A stretch of 38,577 nucleotides of DNA from Clostridiales bacterium (lineage in GTDB: Bacteria; Bacillota; Clostridia; Lachnospirales; Lachnospiraceae), in contig JAJQBI010000055.1 in assembly GCA_021203365.1 (NCBI GenBank), positions 1-38,577 on the forward strand, in the 5' to 3' direction. Of the stretch, positions 21,847-29,688 are shown piece after piece. Both the position numbers and the translations under genes were made by a program. Under the pieces are notes generated by a model that saw only the letters and a program-made list of their open reading frames with translations, made no database searches and was not told where the DNA came from. Each line of letters opens with the position of its first letter. Within the stretch, counting starts at the first letter, position 1.

Positions 21847-22440
21847 ATGGCCAGGAAAATCTTATCGTCCGTTTTGATTGTTGCCATGATGTTTGTCCTG
21901 GTTGCCTGTGGAAATGAACAGGCAGCGGAAAAAACTTCTGCCATGTCTTTGACAGAAACGGACAATATGGAAAAAACAACAGAGGAAATGGAAGAAAACG
22001 GAACGGAAAGGGATACGAATCATTCTGAAGAAAACGAAGAAGCACTCGTATCGGAATCCGAAACAGATGATTTAACACAGGAGGAAGAAACTATGAAGAT
22101 GAATGTTCAGGTTGAAACCAGCACGTTTACCGCGACATTGGAAAGCAATGAGGCTGTAAATGCACTGATAGAGATGATGGAGAGCGGTTCAGTTACGATC
22201 CGTATGAGTGATTATGCCGGATTTGAGAAAGTGGGGGCTTTGGGAACCAGCCTGCCGGCGAACGACCGTCAGACGACAACGCAGGCAGGTGACATTGTCC
22301 TTTATAACAGTAATCAGATCGTTATCTTTTATGGCTCTAATTCCTGGGCCCATACCCGTCTGGGGCATATCGATGATCTGACCGGATGGGAAGATGCTCT
22401 GGGAAGCAGCGATGTGGAAGTTACATTTTCACTGGACTAA
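21847..22440 (+). CDS. Lipoprotein with cyclophilin-like fold domain
   Basis: 197 residues. A short signal ends in a lipobox (MFVLVAC, Cys20 or so), so it is anchored outside the membrane. An acidic linker of about 55 residues (EETEEMEENGTERD-type) follows. The C-terminal domain of about 110 residues has the cyclophilin-like pattern: MKMNVQVETSTFTATLESNE, GSVTIRMSDYAGFEKVG, QAGDIVLYNSNQIVIFYGSN and WAHTRLGHIDD. These domains lack proven prolyl isomerase activity. It follows DUF3737 by 56 bp and is probably in the same transcript. Confidence 0.85.
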   Translation: MARKILSSVLIVAMMFVLVACGNEQAAEKTSAMSLTETDNMEKTTEEMEENGTERDTNHSEENEEALVSESETDDLTQEEETMKMNVQVETSTFTATLESNEAVNALIEMMESGSVTIRMSDYAGFEKVGALGTSLPANDRQTTTQAGDIVLYNSNQIVIFYGSNSWAHTRLGHIDDLTGWEDALGSSDVEVTFSLD

Positions 22441-22534
22441 ATGAAAGACCCTGGCGAAGAAACCTGGAGTCAGGATAAACTGTCCGGATTCAACCATTGC
22501 TCGATGGATCGTTTTGATAAATGGAGACAGACAG

Positions 22535-23716
22535 ATGACATATAATTTTGACAGGCCGGTCAACAGAAGGAATACTTATTCTCTGAAATGGGATGTGGGA
22601 GAAAATGAACTTCCCATGTGGGTGGCGGATATGGATTTTGAAACTGCGCCTGAAATTAAAAAGGCAATTCTGGAAAGAGCAGCGCATGGCGTGTTTGGTT
22701 ATACGAATGTACCGGATGCGTGGTATGAAGCGTATATCCACTGGTGGAAAGAGCGTCATGATTTTGCGATTCAAAGAGAATGGATGCTGTTCTGCACGGG
22801 AGTTGTCCCCGCTATTTCCAGTATCGTGCGGAAGCTTACGACTTCTGCTGAAAAAGTGCTGATTCAGACGCCGGTGTATAACATTTTTTTCAACTCCATC
22901 GTGAACAATGGAAGGCAGGTGCTGGAAAGCCCGTTACATTATGATGGGAAGAATTATCATATTGATTTCACGGATTTAGAGCAAAAGCTGGCGGATCCAC
23001 AGACGACACTGATGATCCTGTGTAATCCGCATAATCCGATCGGGAAGATCTGGGATCAGGAATCCCTTGCCCGTATCGGACATCTGTGCCGGAAACATCA
23101 TGTGATCGTTGTTTCTGATGAGATCCACTGTGATCTGACGGCTCCCGGACGCAGCTATGTTCCTTTCGCTTCGGTTTCTGAGGAGTGCCGGGAAAACAGC
23201 ATCACCTGTATCGCGCCGACGAAAACCTTCAATCTTGCAGGATTGCAGACGGCTGCCGTGATGATACCGAATGAGTTACTGCGCCATAAAGTCTGGCGCG
23301 GACTGAATACAGATGAGGCGGCGGAACCGAATGTATTTGCCATAGATTCTGCCATCGCTGCCTATGAGCATGGAGGAGAATGGCTGTATGCGCTCCGCTC
23401 CTATATTCACGAAAATAAAGAAACGGCATCTCAGTATATTGAGGCAAATATCCCGCAGACCAGGATGATTTCGTCGGAGGCTACTTATCTGCTGTGGCTG
23501 GATATCAGCAACATGGTCTCTTTCAGTATTGAAGCTGCCGGATTTATCCGGGAGAAAACAGGGCTTTATTTATCTGAAGGCAGTCAGTATGGTAAGGCTG
23601 GAGATGGCTTCTTGCGCATGAATGTTGCCTGCCCCAGAAGCACTCTTATGGATGGCCTGGCAAGATTGAAGGATGGTCTTTCTGCCTATGAAAAATATTT
23701 GGAAACTATGTGTTGA
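22535..23716 (+). CDS. MalY/PatB-family pyridoxal-phosphate C-S lyase/aminotransferase
   Basis: 393 residues with the MalY/PatB opening YNFDRPVNRRNTYSLKWD and LPMWVADMDFETAPEI. The PLP lysine is Lys230 in APTKTFNLAGLQ. VSDEIHCDL carries the aspartate that contacts the pyridine nitrogen. Members cleave cystathionine or cysteine conjugates to give pyruvate, ammonia and a thiol, and some act as regulators. I start at ATG 22535, 8 bases after GGAG. It sits in the DUF3737/aldo-keto run 94 bp after the lipoprotein, so it may serve thiol or sulfur handling under stress (inference). Confidence 0.88.
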   Translation: MTYNFDRPVNRRNTYSLKWDVGENELPMWVADMDFETAPEIKKAILERAAHGVFGYTNVPDAWYEAYIHWWKERHDFAIQREWMLFCTGVVPAISSIVRKLTTSAEKVLIQTPVYNIFFNSIVNNGRQVLESPLHYDGKNYHIDFTDLEQKLADPQTTLMILCNPHNPIGKIWDQESLARIGHLCRKHHVIVVSDEIHCDLTAPGRSYVPFASVSEECRENSITCIAPTKTFNLAGLQTAAVMIPNELLRHKVWRGLNTDEAAEPNVFAIDSAIAAYEHGGEWLYALRSYIHENKETASQYIEANIPQTRMISSEATYLLWLDISNMVSFSIEAAGFIREKTGLYLSEGSQYGKAGDGFLRMNVACPRSTLMDGLARLKDGLSAYEKYLETMC

Positions 23717-23756
23717 CAGTAATCATTAAAGTAAATGTTTCTGGGAGGAATTGAAG

Positions 23757-24875
23757 ATGCAGTATAAGAAATATAAGGAAATTCAAAATTTATCACGTCT
23801 TGGTATGGGGCTGATGCGTCTTCCTGTGCTGGATGGAGATTATGGCAGAATTGATTACGAAAAGGCAAAGGCCATCGTTGACTGTTGCATGAAAAACGGG
23901 ATTAATTACTATGATACTGCCTATATTTATCACAATGGAAAGTCAGAGGAATTCGTGGGAAAAGCACTGGCAGAGTATCCGCGGGGGGACTATTATATTG
24001 CAGATAAGTTTAATTTCCAGGCAGAACCGGATTATGAAAAGCAGTTTGAAGAGCAGCTTCGTCGCCTGCAGATGGATTACATAGACTTTTATCTGCTCCA
24101 TGGCATTCAGGATAACTTCCAGGATGATATTCTGGCAGGCGGCTGTATCGACTATTTTGATGAGCAAAAGAAAAATGGCAGGATTCATTATCTGGGCTTC
24201 TCCTTTCACGGAAATACCGAAAATCTCCGGAAAATGCTGGAACAGTATCCCTGGGATTTTGTCCAGATACAGCTGAACTATTACGACTGGTATTTTGGGG
24301 ATGCAAAAGAACTGTATGAGATTCTGGAAACGGCTCAGATTCCGGTCATGGTCATGGAGCCGGTTCATGGCGGGCTTCTGGCGAACCTTACGGACGAGGC
24401 TGCTGCTGTTTTAAAGGAATACTCCCCGGATGCTTCGCAGGCTTCCTGGGCGATGCGCTGGGTTATGGGACTTCCAGGAGTACAGGTGGTATTAAGCGGG
24501 ATGTCGGATACTGCTCAGGCGGAGGATAATCTGACTACATTTGATCAGGCTGTCGCCTTGTCTGACGAAGAACAGCATCTGCTTCATCAGGCGGCAAATA
24601 TCCAGCGGAAAGCGGTGGCGGTTCCCTGCACTTCCTGCCGATACTGCTGTGCGGACTGTCCGGCAGGTCTGGATATCCCGGAACTGCTGAAGTATTATAA
24701 CGACTATAAACTTGGCGGGGCGTGGAGGCTGGCTGGTATTTCAGCCATGCCGGAAGAGAAAAGGCCGACCGCCTGTATCGGATGCGGGTCATGTACCCGG
24801 CATTGTCCGCAGGGACTGGAAACACCGAAGTACATGGAAGAACTGAAAAAGGTATTGAATGAGATGGCACATTAA
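23757..24875 (+). CDS. Aldo/keto reductase with C-terminal 4Fe-4S clusters (1)
   Basis: 372 residues. The N-terminal TIM barrel has the AKR catalytic set in place: Asp and Tyr in YYDTAYIYHNGKSEE, Lys in YYIADKF and His in FYLLHGIQ. The C-terminal domain has two cluster motifs (CTSCRYCCADCPAG and CIGCGSCTRHCPQG). Such ferredoxin-tailed AKRs are widespread in anaerobes; the clusters may feed electrons in place of NADPH. I start at ATG 23757, 9 bases after GGGAGG. The next gene is a divergent paralogue 25 bp downstream. Confidence 0.9.
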   Translation: MQYKKYKEIQNLSRLGMGLMRLPVLDGDYGRIDYEKAKAIVDCCMKNGINYYDTAYIYHNGKSEEFVGKALAEYPRGDYYIADKFNFQAEPDYEKQFEEQLRRLQMDYIDFYLLHGIQDNFQDDILAGGCIDYFDEQKKNGRIHYLGFSFHGNTENLRKMLEQYPWDFVQIQLNYYDWYFGDAKELYEILETAQIPVMVMEPVHGGLLANLTDEAAAVLKEYSPDASQASWAMRWVMGLPGVQVVLSGMSDTAQAEDNLTTFDQAVALSDEEQHLLHQAANIQRKAVAVPCTSCRYCCADCPAGLDIPELLKYYNDYKLGGAWRLAGISAMPEEKRPTACIGCGSCTRHCPQGLETPKYMEELKKVLNEMAH

Positions 24876-24900
24876 ATGAACGAAATGTCAGGAGGAACAT

Positions 24901-25995
24901 ATGGAATATCGTATTTTACCTCATGGAGGCGAAAAAATCAGCATCATCGGGATGGGCTCTTCCGTGATCGGGGAGCGGCCGGAGAAAGAAATCATTGCAA
25001 CCGTTCAGTCTGCGATGGAAAACGGCATCAACTATTTTGATATGGCTGGCGGCCATGCGACTATTTTTGATGCCTATGGAAAAGCTTTGGAGGGAAAACG
25101 GGATCAGGTCTATCTGCAGGTACACTTCGGGGCGGATTACACATCCGGAGAATATGGCTGGACGATCAGTCTTAAGAAAATCCGGAATTCTGTTCAGTGG
25201 CAGCTGGAAAAACTGCGGACGGACTATATTGACTTTGGTTTTATCCATTGCATGGATGAGGAAAAGGATCTGGACACTTACATCAAAAATGGTGTCCTTG
25301 ATTACATTCTGGATTTGAAAAAGAAAGGGATCATCCATCATATCGGGATGTCCTCACACACACCGGCGGTTGTTCATAAAGTCCTGGATATGGGCATTCT
25401 TGATATGCTGATGTTCAGCATCAATCCGGTATATGACTACGGGAAGGGTGACTACGCCATCGGAAGCAGCAGCGAGCGTTATGAAATGTACCGCCGCTGT
25501 GAAAAGGAGGGCGTCGGCATTGTTGTCATGAAGCCTTTCTGCGGCGGCCAGCTTCTGGATGCGGAAAAGTCTCCGTTCGGCGCGGCGCTTGGAAAGCATC
25601 AGTGCATCCAGTATGCGCTGGATAAACCGGGGGTATTGACCGTTGTTCCCGGATACGGCAGCGAGGCTGAACTGATGGAAGTTCTGGACTATTTCCATGT
25701 TTCTGACGAACAGAAGGATTATTCCGTAATAGCAGGGTACACGCCCAAAGAAACTGAAGGTGTCTGTGTTTACTGCAAGCACTGCCACCCCTGCCCTGCA
25801 GGCCTTGATATTGCGTTGATCAATAAGTATTACGATCTGGCCATGTTGGGAGACAATCTGGCACGGGAACATTACCTGACGCTGGAGAAAACAGCCGGGG
25901 ACTGCATTGGCTGTGGCCATTGCGATAAGCGCTGTCCATTCCATGTCCGCCAGAGTCAGCGGATGAAAATGATCTGCGAGGCATTTGGAAAATAA
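24901..25995 (+). CDS. Aldo/keto reductase-like 4Fe-4S protein (2), altered active site
   Basis: 364 residues with the same barrel-plus-ferredoxin layout as the gene before it (clusters CVYCKHCHPCPAG and CIGCGHCDKRCP). The AKR tetrad is changed: the Asp remains in YFDMAGG, but the Tyr position reads GGHATIF, and the Lys position reads YLQVHFGAD. The His is kept in FGFIHCMD. It therefore may not do classical carbonyl reduction. I recall the same MAGGHA and QVHFGADY wording in other Clostridia, so this is a subfamily trait rather than decay. AGGAGG precedes the ATG. Confidence 0.87.
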   Translation: MEYRILPHGGEKISIIGMGSSVIGERPEKEIIATVQSAMENGINYFDMAGGHATIFDAYGKALEGKRDQVYLQVHFGADYTSGEYGWTISLKKIRNSVQWQLEKLRTDYIDFGFIHCMDEEKDLDTYIKNGVLDYILDLKKKGIIHHIGMSSHTPAVVHKVLDMGILDMLMFSINPVYDYGKGDYAIGSSSERYEMYRRCEKEGVGIVVMKPFCGGQLLDAEKSPFGAALGKHQCIQYALDKPGVLTVVPGYGSEAELMEVLDYFHVSDEQKDYSVIAGYTPKETEGVCVYCKHCHPCPAGLDIALINKYYDLAMLGDNLAREHYLTLEKTAGDCIGCGHCDKRCPFHVRQSQRMKMICEAFGK

Positions 25996-26483
25996 TACGA
26001 GTAAATGCATAAGAAATTGCGGCAATTGTTACTCATGTTTCCTTTTACGCAGGCTGGCCGAAGGGTTGGGCAGTATGCAATATGGAAGGATCTCTTGATT
26101 ACAGCTGCAAAATGGCAATAAAAATCTAAAACGCAGCCCTCATGGATTGCTCCACTCCTGGGTTGCAGCTTGCCTTATCCAGTAGGCAGCTGATTTTATT
26201 CCGTTGTTTCAACAAACCGCACTGGATCATTCGTGGCCAGCGAATGTACGGAATGTTGGGTTAAGCGGCTGAAAAATCACTATCAAGCGATGGCTCATTT
26301 GCAGCAAATCTTCTGCTTGCTTAAAAATTGCTTTGGACAAATGTTTTTCTCTTTTCGCAAATATCAAATTGCGCTGAGAGAATTCTTGTGCTATAGTGTC
26401 GACATAATGTGTACGTAGGAGACATTTACTGGTTGAATTGGCTAAACACTGTTTAGCCAATTCGGAGGAGACTTTATGATCAG
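25996..26483. other. Intergenic stretch without a recognisable gene
   Basis: It contains an imperfect hairpin at about 26130-26170 (GCAGCCCTCATGG with CCACTCCTGGGTTGC) and the 29-bp palindrome at 26435-26463. A 179-codon minus-strand frame (26227-26766) crosses several unrelated pieces, including the end of the EFR1 gene, and is not convincing as a gene. Confidence 0.5.
26435..26463. promoter_or_regulatory. Near-perfect 29-bp palindrome
   Basis: GAATTGGCTAAACA, one central C, TGTTTAGCCAATTC. It is followed by GGAGGAG and ATG 26477, but no lasting frame follows in that sense. It may be an operator left behind when its gene was lost, or an inverted duplication like the one at 612-643. Confidence 0.6.
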
Positions 26484-26630
26484 TCAATTCAAAAATCTGC
26501 CTGCATGATTTATTGACAGGAACTCCAATGCGGCACAGTATTATCCGTGATACAGACAATCCACGCCTCTCTGTATTCAGGCGGAATGGGTGGCAGTGGA
26601 AACATTGTGCCGCGGTCATATCCAGGCACT
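26484..26630 (-). pseudogene. C-terminal remnant with EAWIVC motif, copy 2, frameshifted
   Basis: On the minus strand: CEVPGYDRGTMFPLPPIPPE, YREAWIVCITD, then after a one-base deletion relative to copy 1 at 3785-3890, YCAALEFLSINHAGRFLN and a stop. The upstream part runs straight into the end of the EFR1 gene. Family not recognised. Confidence 0.4.
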
Positions 26631-27392
26631 TCACAGAAACAGTTCGCACCCTTTTCTGTTCGTACAGAGTATTCCAAGCGCCATGCCGCCTAAGCTGGTG
26701 ATAGCTCTCCCCAGCTTTTTTGCGCCGACGTGACAGACTGAAATGCACCGCATACAGCTGATGCATTTTTTTGAATCCGGATTCATGGATACCGGATCAA
26801 TCGCACCAACCGGACATTTCGCTGCGCAGAGACCACATTTCACACAGGCGTCTGAAGCACCCGGCCCCATACCGGGAGTCCGGAGACCCGGTTTTTCCGG
26901 AACTTTTCCCGGCACGTCAGGAGACGAAACATCTTCTCCGGCAATCTTTTTGTGAATTTGTGCGGCCATCTTCTTTAAGACCTTTTCATCCTCTGCATCC
27001 GGTCGGCCTGCCGCAACCTTTCTCGCGATCGAGTGTTCGGCCAGAGCGGCAACGGCCGCAACCGGTCTGAAACCGGCTTTGCAGGAGACATCCAGCAGCT
27101 CAGCCAGTGTATTGTCATAAGCACGGTTTCCATACACACAGACAAGAACCGCCCTTGCCTGTTTTCCGGATAAATCGTTTAATTTTTCAACAGCCGTCCG
27201 CGGAATACGTCCGCCATAGGACGGAACCGCGATCAGCGCGATATCATCTTCTTCCAGGCCAATTTCTGCAAAATCAGTATTCCGGTCGCACAGATCGATT
27301 TCCGAAAGCTGCTCTGACAGTTCATGACTTAAAATGTCAGCAGCCTTCTTAGTTCCTCCGGTCGGACTGAAAGTAATTTCATAGAATTTCAT
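26631..27392 (-). CDS. EFR1-family flavodoxin-ferredoxin protein (2)
   Basis: 253 residues: an N-terminal flavodoxin-like domain (FYEITFSPTGGTKKAADIL phosphate loop; ALIAVPSYGGRIPRTA), a Pro-rich linker and two 4Fe-4S motifs (CVKCGLCAAKCPVGAI and CISCMRCISVCHVGAK). The second motif ends C-H-V-G rather than C-P. The last residues (NRKGCELFL) abut a gene remnant, so the natural C-terminus may have been replaced. GGAAGGGAG precedes the start. A minus-strand frame upstream (ending EFKIIFNQKKPGL...KGVER) overlaps its start codon by four bases, but lacks a clear start. Confidence 0.85.
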   Translation of the reverse strand: MKFYEITFSPTGGTKKAADILSHELSEQLSEIDLCDRNTDFAEIGLEEDDIALIAVPSYGGRIPRTAVEKLNDLSGKQARAVLVCVYGNRAYDNTLAELLDVSCKAGFRPVAAVAALAEHSIARKVAAGRPDAEDEKVLKKMAAQIHKKIAGEDVSSPDVPGKVPEKPGLRTPGMGPGASDACVKCGLCAAKCPVGAIDPVSMNPDSKKCISCMRCISVCHVGAKKLGRAITSLGGMALGILCTNRKGCELFL

Positions 27393-27580
27393 CGTTCGAC
27401 TCCCTTCCTTTGGTAAGATAAAGTTAATCCGGGTTTCTTTTGATTGAATATTATTTTAAATTCACTGCGTTCAAAAATCAATAGCCGGGTCTCTTTGTCT
27501 TCCTGAGATCCCTTTTTCAAATGGCGATCCTGCAATTCCTCTTCAATGATTATATCAAGAATATAGAATATATGTCACTC
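27393..27580 (-). other. Open minus-strand stretch leading into EFR1 (2), no clear gene
   Basis: The minus strand is open from about 27555 to 27389 (IEEELQDRHLKKGSQEDKE, then TRLLIFERSEFKI), with its stop overlapping the EFR1 ATG as ATGA. No ATG/GTG start with a ribosome site is seen; a TTG is possible. I do not recognise the peptide. It may be the tail of a lost gene. Confidence 0.3.
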
Positions 27581-27694
27581 CTATTCGTATCTTCTGTTTT
27601 CATTTCCCCAATCGCACAGTTTATCCAATACGCGAACCAGCGAATGCCCTCTTTCCGTGAGTGAATACTCTACCTTTGGAGGAATTTGCTGTTT
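27581..27694 (-). pseudogene. HxlR-family regulator, C-terminal remnant
   Basis: The minus frame reads QQIPPKVEYSLTERGHSLVR, then VLDKLCDWGNENRRYE, the wing and last helix of HxlR regulators (P-x-x-V-E-Y-x-L-T-x-x-G-x-S-L...W). Just upstream on the same strand, GGAGG and ATG open MNNIETA in another frame, as if the gene's first codons survive and the middle has been deleted. Confidence 0.7.
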
Positions 27695-27723
27695 CTATAT
27701 TATTCATTTCACTTACCTCCGGG

Positions 27724-27752
27724 CAAGTACCTTACGTTCATGTTGGTACTTG
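27724..27752. promoter_or_regulatory. HxlR-type operator palindrome
   Basis: CAAGTACC (27724-27731), 13 bases, GGTACTTG (27745-27752). AAGTAC-N-GTACTT inverted repeats are typical of HxlR/MarR-like operator sites. It lies between the start of the HxlR remnant and the flavin reductase gene, so it probably once controlled both. Confidence 0.65.
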
Positions 27753-27778
27753 TTTTTAAACTGACACTATGATAGCAT

Positions 27779-27984
27779 GATACCAGGGTCAAAAGGTCAT
27801 GAATGGAACATTTATGTTCCAATTCATGACATCTTGACCCGCCCAAAACATGAGGAAGTAGCCATTTTGGCTAATATATTAGCCAAAATGAGCGGATTCC
27901 GAATGTTTTTGAGAATTCCGGGAGTGCGAAGCACGGAGGAATTCTCAGGTATCATAGGGGTCAAATACTTTTGACCCCAACATC
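27779..27984 (+). mobile_element. 206-bp MITE-like element, copy 2
   Basis: Same length, orientation and order of four hairpins as copy 1, with a few substitutions. Several are paired and keep the stems: GGTTATGAAT/ATTCATAACC became GGTCATGAAT/ATTCATGACA, and TTTGGGCTAA/TTAGCCCAAA became TTTTGGCTAA/TTAGCCAAAA. Target duplication ATAGCAT flanks it (27772-27778 and 27985-27991), the reverse complement of the copy 1 duplication. It ends 51 bp before the flavin reductase start. Confidence 0.85.
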
Positions 27985-28035
27985 ATAGCATTAGTACAGC
28001 CCAAGGGCAATCAAAAAAACAGGAGGTTTATCACA

Positions 28036-28599
28036 ATGAGAAAAGATATAAAAACTACGGAAGCTATTTTTCCGATGCCGGTGCTGATGATTGCAACCTA
28101 TAATGAGGATGGAAGTGTCAACGTCATGAACGCCGCATGGGGGACTATGCTCGAAAGGGATCAGGTAATTTTGAACCTGACGGAATCACATAAGACGGTA
28201 AAGAACATCAAATCAAGAAAGGCTTTTACGGTAAGTATTGCGGATGCAGTGCACGTAGTGGAAGCAGATTATTTTGGTGTCGTATCCGGGAACAATACGG
28301 CGGATAAATTTGAAAAAAGTGGTTTGACCACCACAAGGTCTGAGCATGTGGATGCCCCGATTATCAACGAATTTCCCCTGTGCATGGAATGCGAATTTAT
28401 CGAATACCAGGACGGAGAATACGGGTGCGGGGTGATAGGTAAAGTAGTCAACACGACTGCGGATGAATCCGTTATGGATGGTGACAGGGTGAACATCACA
28501 AAAGTTTCGGCAATCGCCTTTGACCCGTATACGCATGGATATTATAAGGTTACGGAGCGAGTCGGCGAAGCGTTCAGAGATGGTTTGAAACTGAAATAA
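28036..28599 (+). CDS. Flavin reductase-family protein (FMN-binding split barrel)
   Basis: 187 residues, full length. The order is typical of flavoredoxin-like proteins: FPMPVLMIATYNEDGSVNVM, NAAWGTM, ILNLTESHKTVKNIKSRKAF, VEADYFGVVSGNNTADKFEK and a C-terminal AFDPYTHGYYKV. They bind FMN and pass electrons from NAD(P)H or ferredoxin-type partners. AGGAGG lies well placed upstream. The TSUP permease follows 15 bp later, so the two are one unit. Control by an HxlR-type regulator is likely given the operator-like site at 27724, but the adjacent regulator gene is broken. Confidence 0.88.
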   Translation: MRKDIKTTEAIFPMPVLMIATYNEDGSVNVMNAAWGTMLERDQVILNLTESHKTVKNIKSRKAFTVSIADAVHVVEADYFGVVSGNNTADKFEKSGLTTTRSEHVDAPIINEFPLCMECEFIEYQDGEYGCGVIGKVVNTTADESVMDGDRVNITKVSAIAFDPYTHGYYKVTERVGEAFRDGLKLK

Positions 28600-28614
28600 C
28601 TGCGGAGGCGTTGT

Positions 28615-29376
28615 ATGGAAATAACTGCGCTGCAGTTTATGATTATATGCCCGCTGGTGTTTCTGGCGGGTTTTGTGGATGCCGTTGCCGGCGGGGGCGG
28701 ATTAATCTCTTTGCCTGCATATATGATTGCCGGGCTTCCAGTGCATATGGCGATTGGGACAAACAAACTCAGTTCAGGCATGGGAACCTCGCTGGCAACC
28801 TGGCGATTCGCCAGAAAGGGATATATCATCTGGAAACAGGCCGCCCTGTGCGTTTTATGTGCTTTGCTGGGATCCAGTTCCGGGGCAAATCTGGCATTGC
28901 TCATCAGCGATGAATATTTCAAAATCATCATGCTTGTCATCCTTCCGGTTACTGCGTTTTATGTGATGCGCTGTCATTCGCTTGAGGTACAGAAGGCCTC
29001 TTATAGCGAGAGGAAAACCACCGTTTTAAGTATGATGGTAGCCGCAGTGATTGGCGTTTACGATGGCTTTTATGGTCCGGGAACGGGTACATTTCTGTTG
29101 CTGCTGTTGACTGCGATTGCTCATATGCCGCTTACATCAGCAAATGGAGTTGCAAAGGTAATTAATCTGACAACGAATCTAACTGCGCTTGCTGTCTATC
29201 TTTTGAATGGAAAAGTGATTTTAATTCTGGGGTTGACAGCAGGGTGCTTCAGCGTAGCGGGAAACTATGCAGGCACATGGTTCTTTGCGCGGTGGGGTGC
29301 AAGATCTGTGAAGCCGCTGATGCTGGTTGTTCTGGTTATATTCTTCATAAAAATATGTCTGGATTTGATCGCCTGA
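28615..29376 (+). CDS. TSUP-family (TauE/SafE) anion permease
   Basis: 253 residues, about eight membrane helices. VFLAGFVDAVAGGGGLISLP and the HMAIGTNKLSSGMGT stretch are the first TSUP signature, and VIGVYDGFYGPGTGTFLLL is the repeat-related second one. Members move sulfite, sulfoacetate, taurine-derived anions or similar across the membrane. It is 15 bp after the flavin reductase, so a link with sulfur-compound reduction is possible (inference). The start ATG 28615 has GGAGG 7 bases upstream. Confidence 0.9.
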   Translation: MEITALQFMIICPLVFLAGFVDAVAGGGGLISLPAYMIAGLPVHMAIGTNKLSSGMGTSLATWRFARKGYIIWKQAALCVLCALLGSSSGANLALLISDEYFKIIMLVILPVTAFYVMRCHSLEVQKASYSERKTTVLSMMVAAVIGVYDGFYGPGTGTFLLLLLTAIAHMPLTSANGVAKVINLTTNLTALAVYLLNGKVILILGLTAGCFSVAGNYAGTWFFARWGARSVKPLMLVVLVIFFIKICLDLIA

Positions 29377-29475
29377 ATTATTAGAAGGTTTCTGTTTTTC
29401 TAAAACGGATTTGAAGGAAAAAGCTGTTTGAATTTAATAGATAGAGAAACCGCCTGCTTTGCAAAAAATGTGTAG

Positions 29476-29504
29476 TTGACATGGGTATTTCTCATGATTA
29501 TAAT
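29476..29504 (+). promoter_or_regulatory. Strong sigma-A promoter before DegV
   Basis: TTGACA (29476-29481), 17-bp spacer, TATAAT (29499-29504): consensus in both boxes. The transcript would first cross the cation-efflux remnant and then reach the DegV gene. Confidence 0.88.
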
Positions 29505-29564
29505 TAAAAGGTAGCAATTTAAGAGTAACAGTTTTTTATGGGGCAGAGATGGTTATTTCACCTG

Positions 29565-29668
29565 TCAGGCATTGCAGTGAATGACTGCTTTCCAGGATGA
29601 AAATGATTGTGGGCAAACTGAGTGGTTCTATAGCGATTCTACTGGATGCTGTCAACAACCTGTCGGAT
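29565..29668 (+). pseudogene. Cation diffusion facilitator (CDF) transporter remnant
   Basis: Two frames hold one short match: SGIAVN, then after a frame change and stop, KMIVGKLSGSIAILLDAVNN followed by LSD. This is the first membrane helix region of CDF metal-efflux proteins (G-x-A-V-N...G-x-x-S-G-S-x-A-x-x-x-D-A-x-N-N-x-x-D). The text then joins the DegV ribosome binding site. The strong promoter upstream may have belonged to this lost gene. Confidence 0.65.
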
Positions 29669-29688
29669 GAAAGGGAAGGAGAAAAACT

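Noticed and set aside
26227-26766. 179-codon minus-strand open frame
   Set aside because: It overlaps the true 3' end of the EFR1 gene in another frame, crosses the palindrome and the EAWIVC remnant, and has no recognisable domain or ribosome site.
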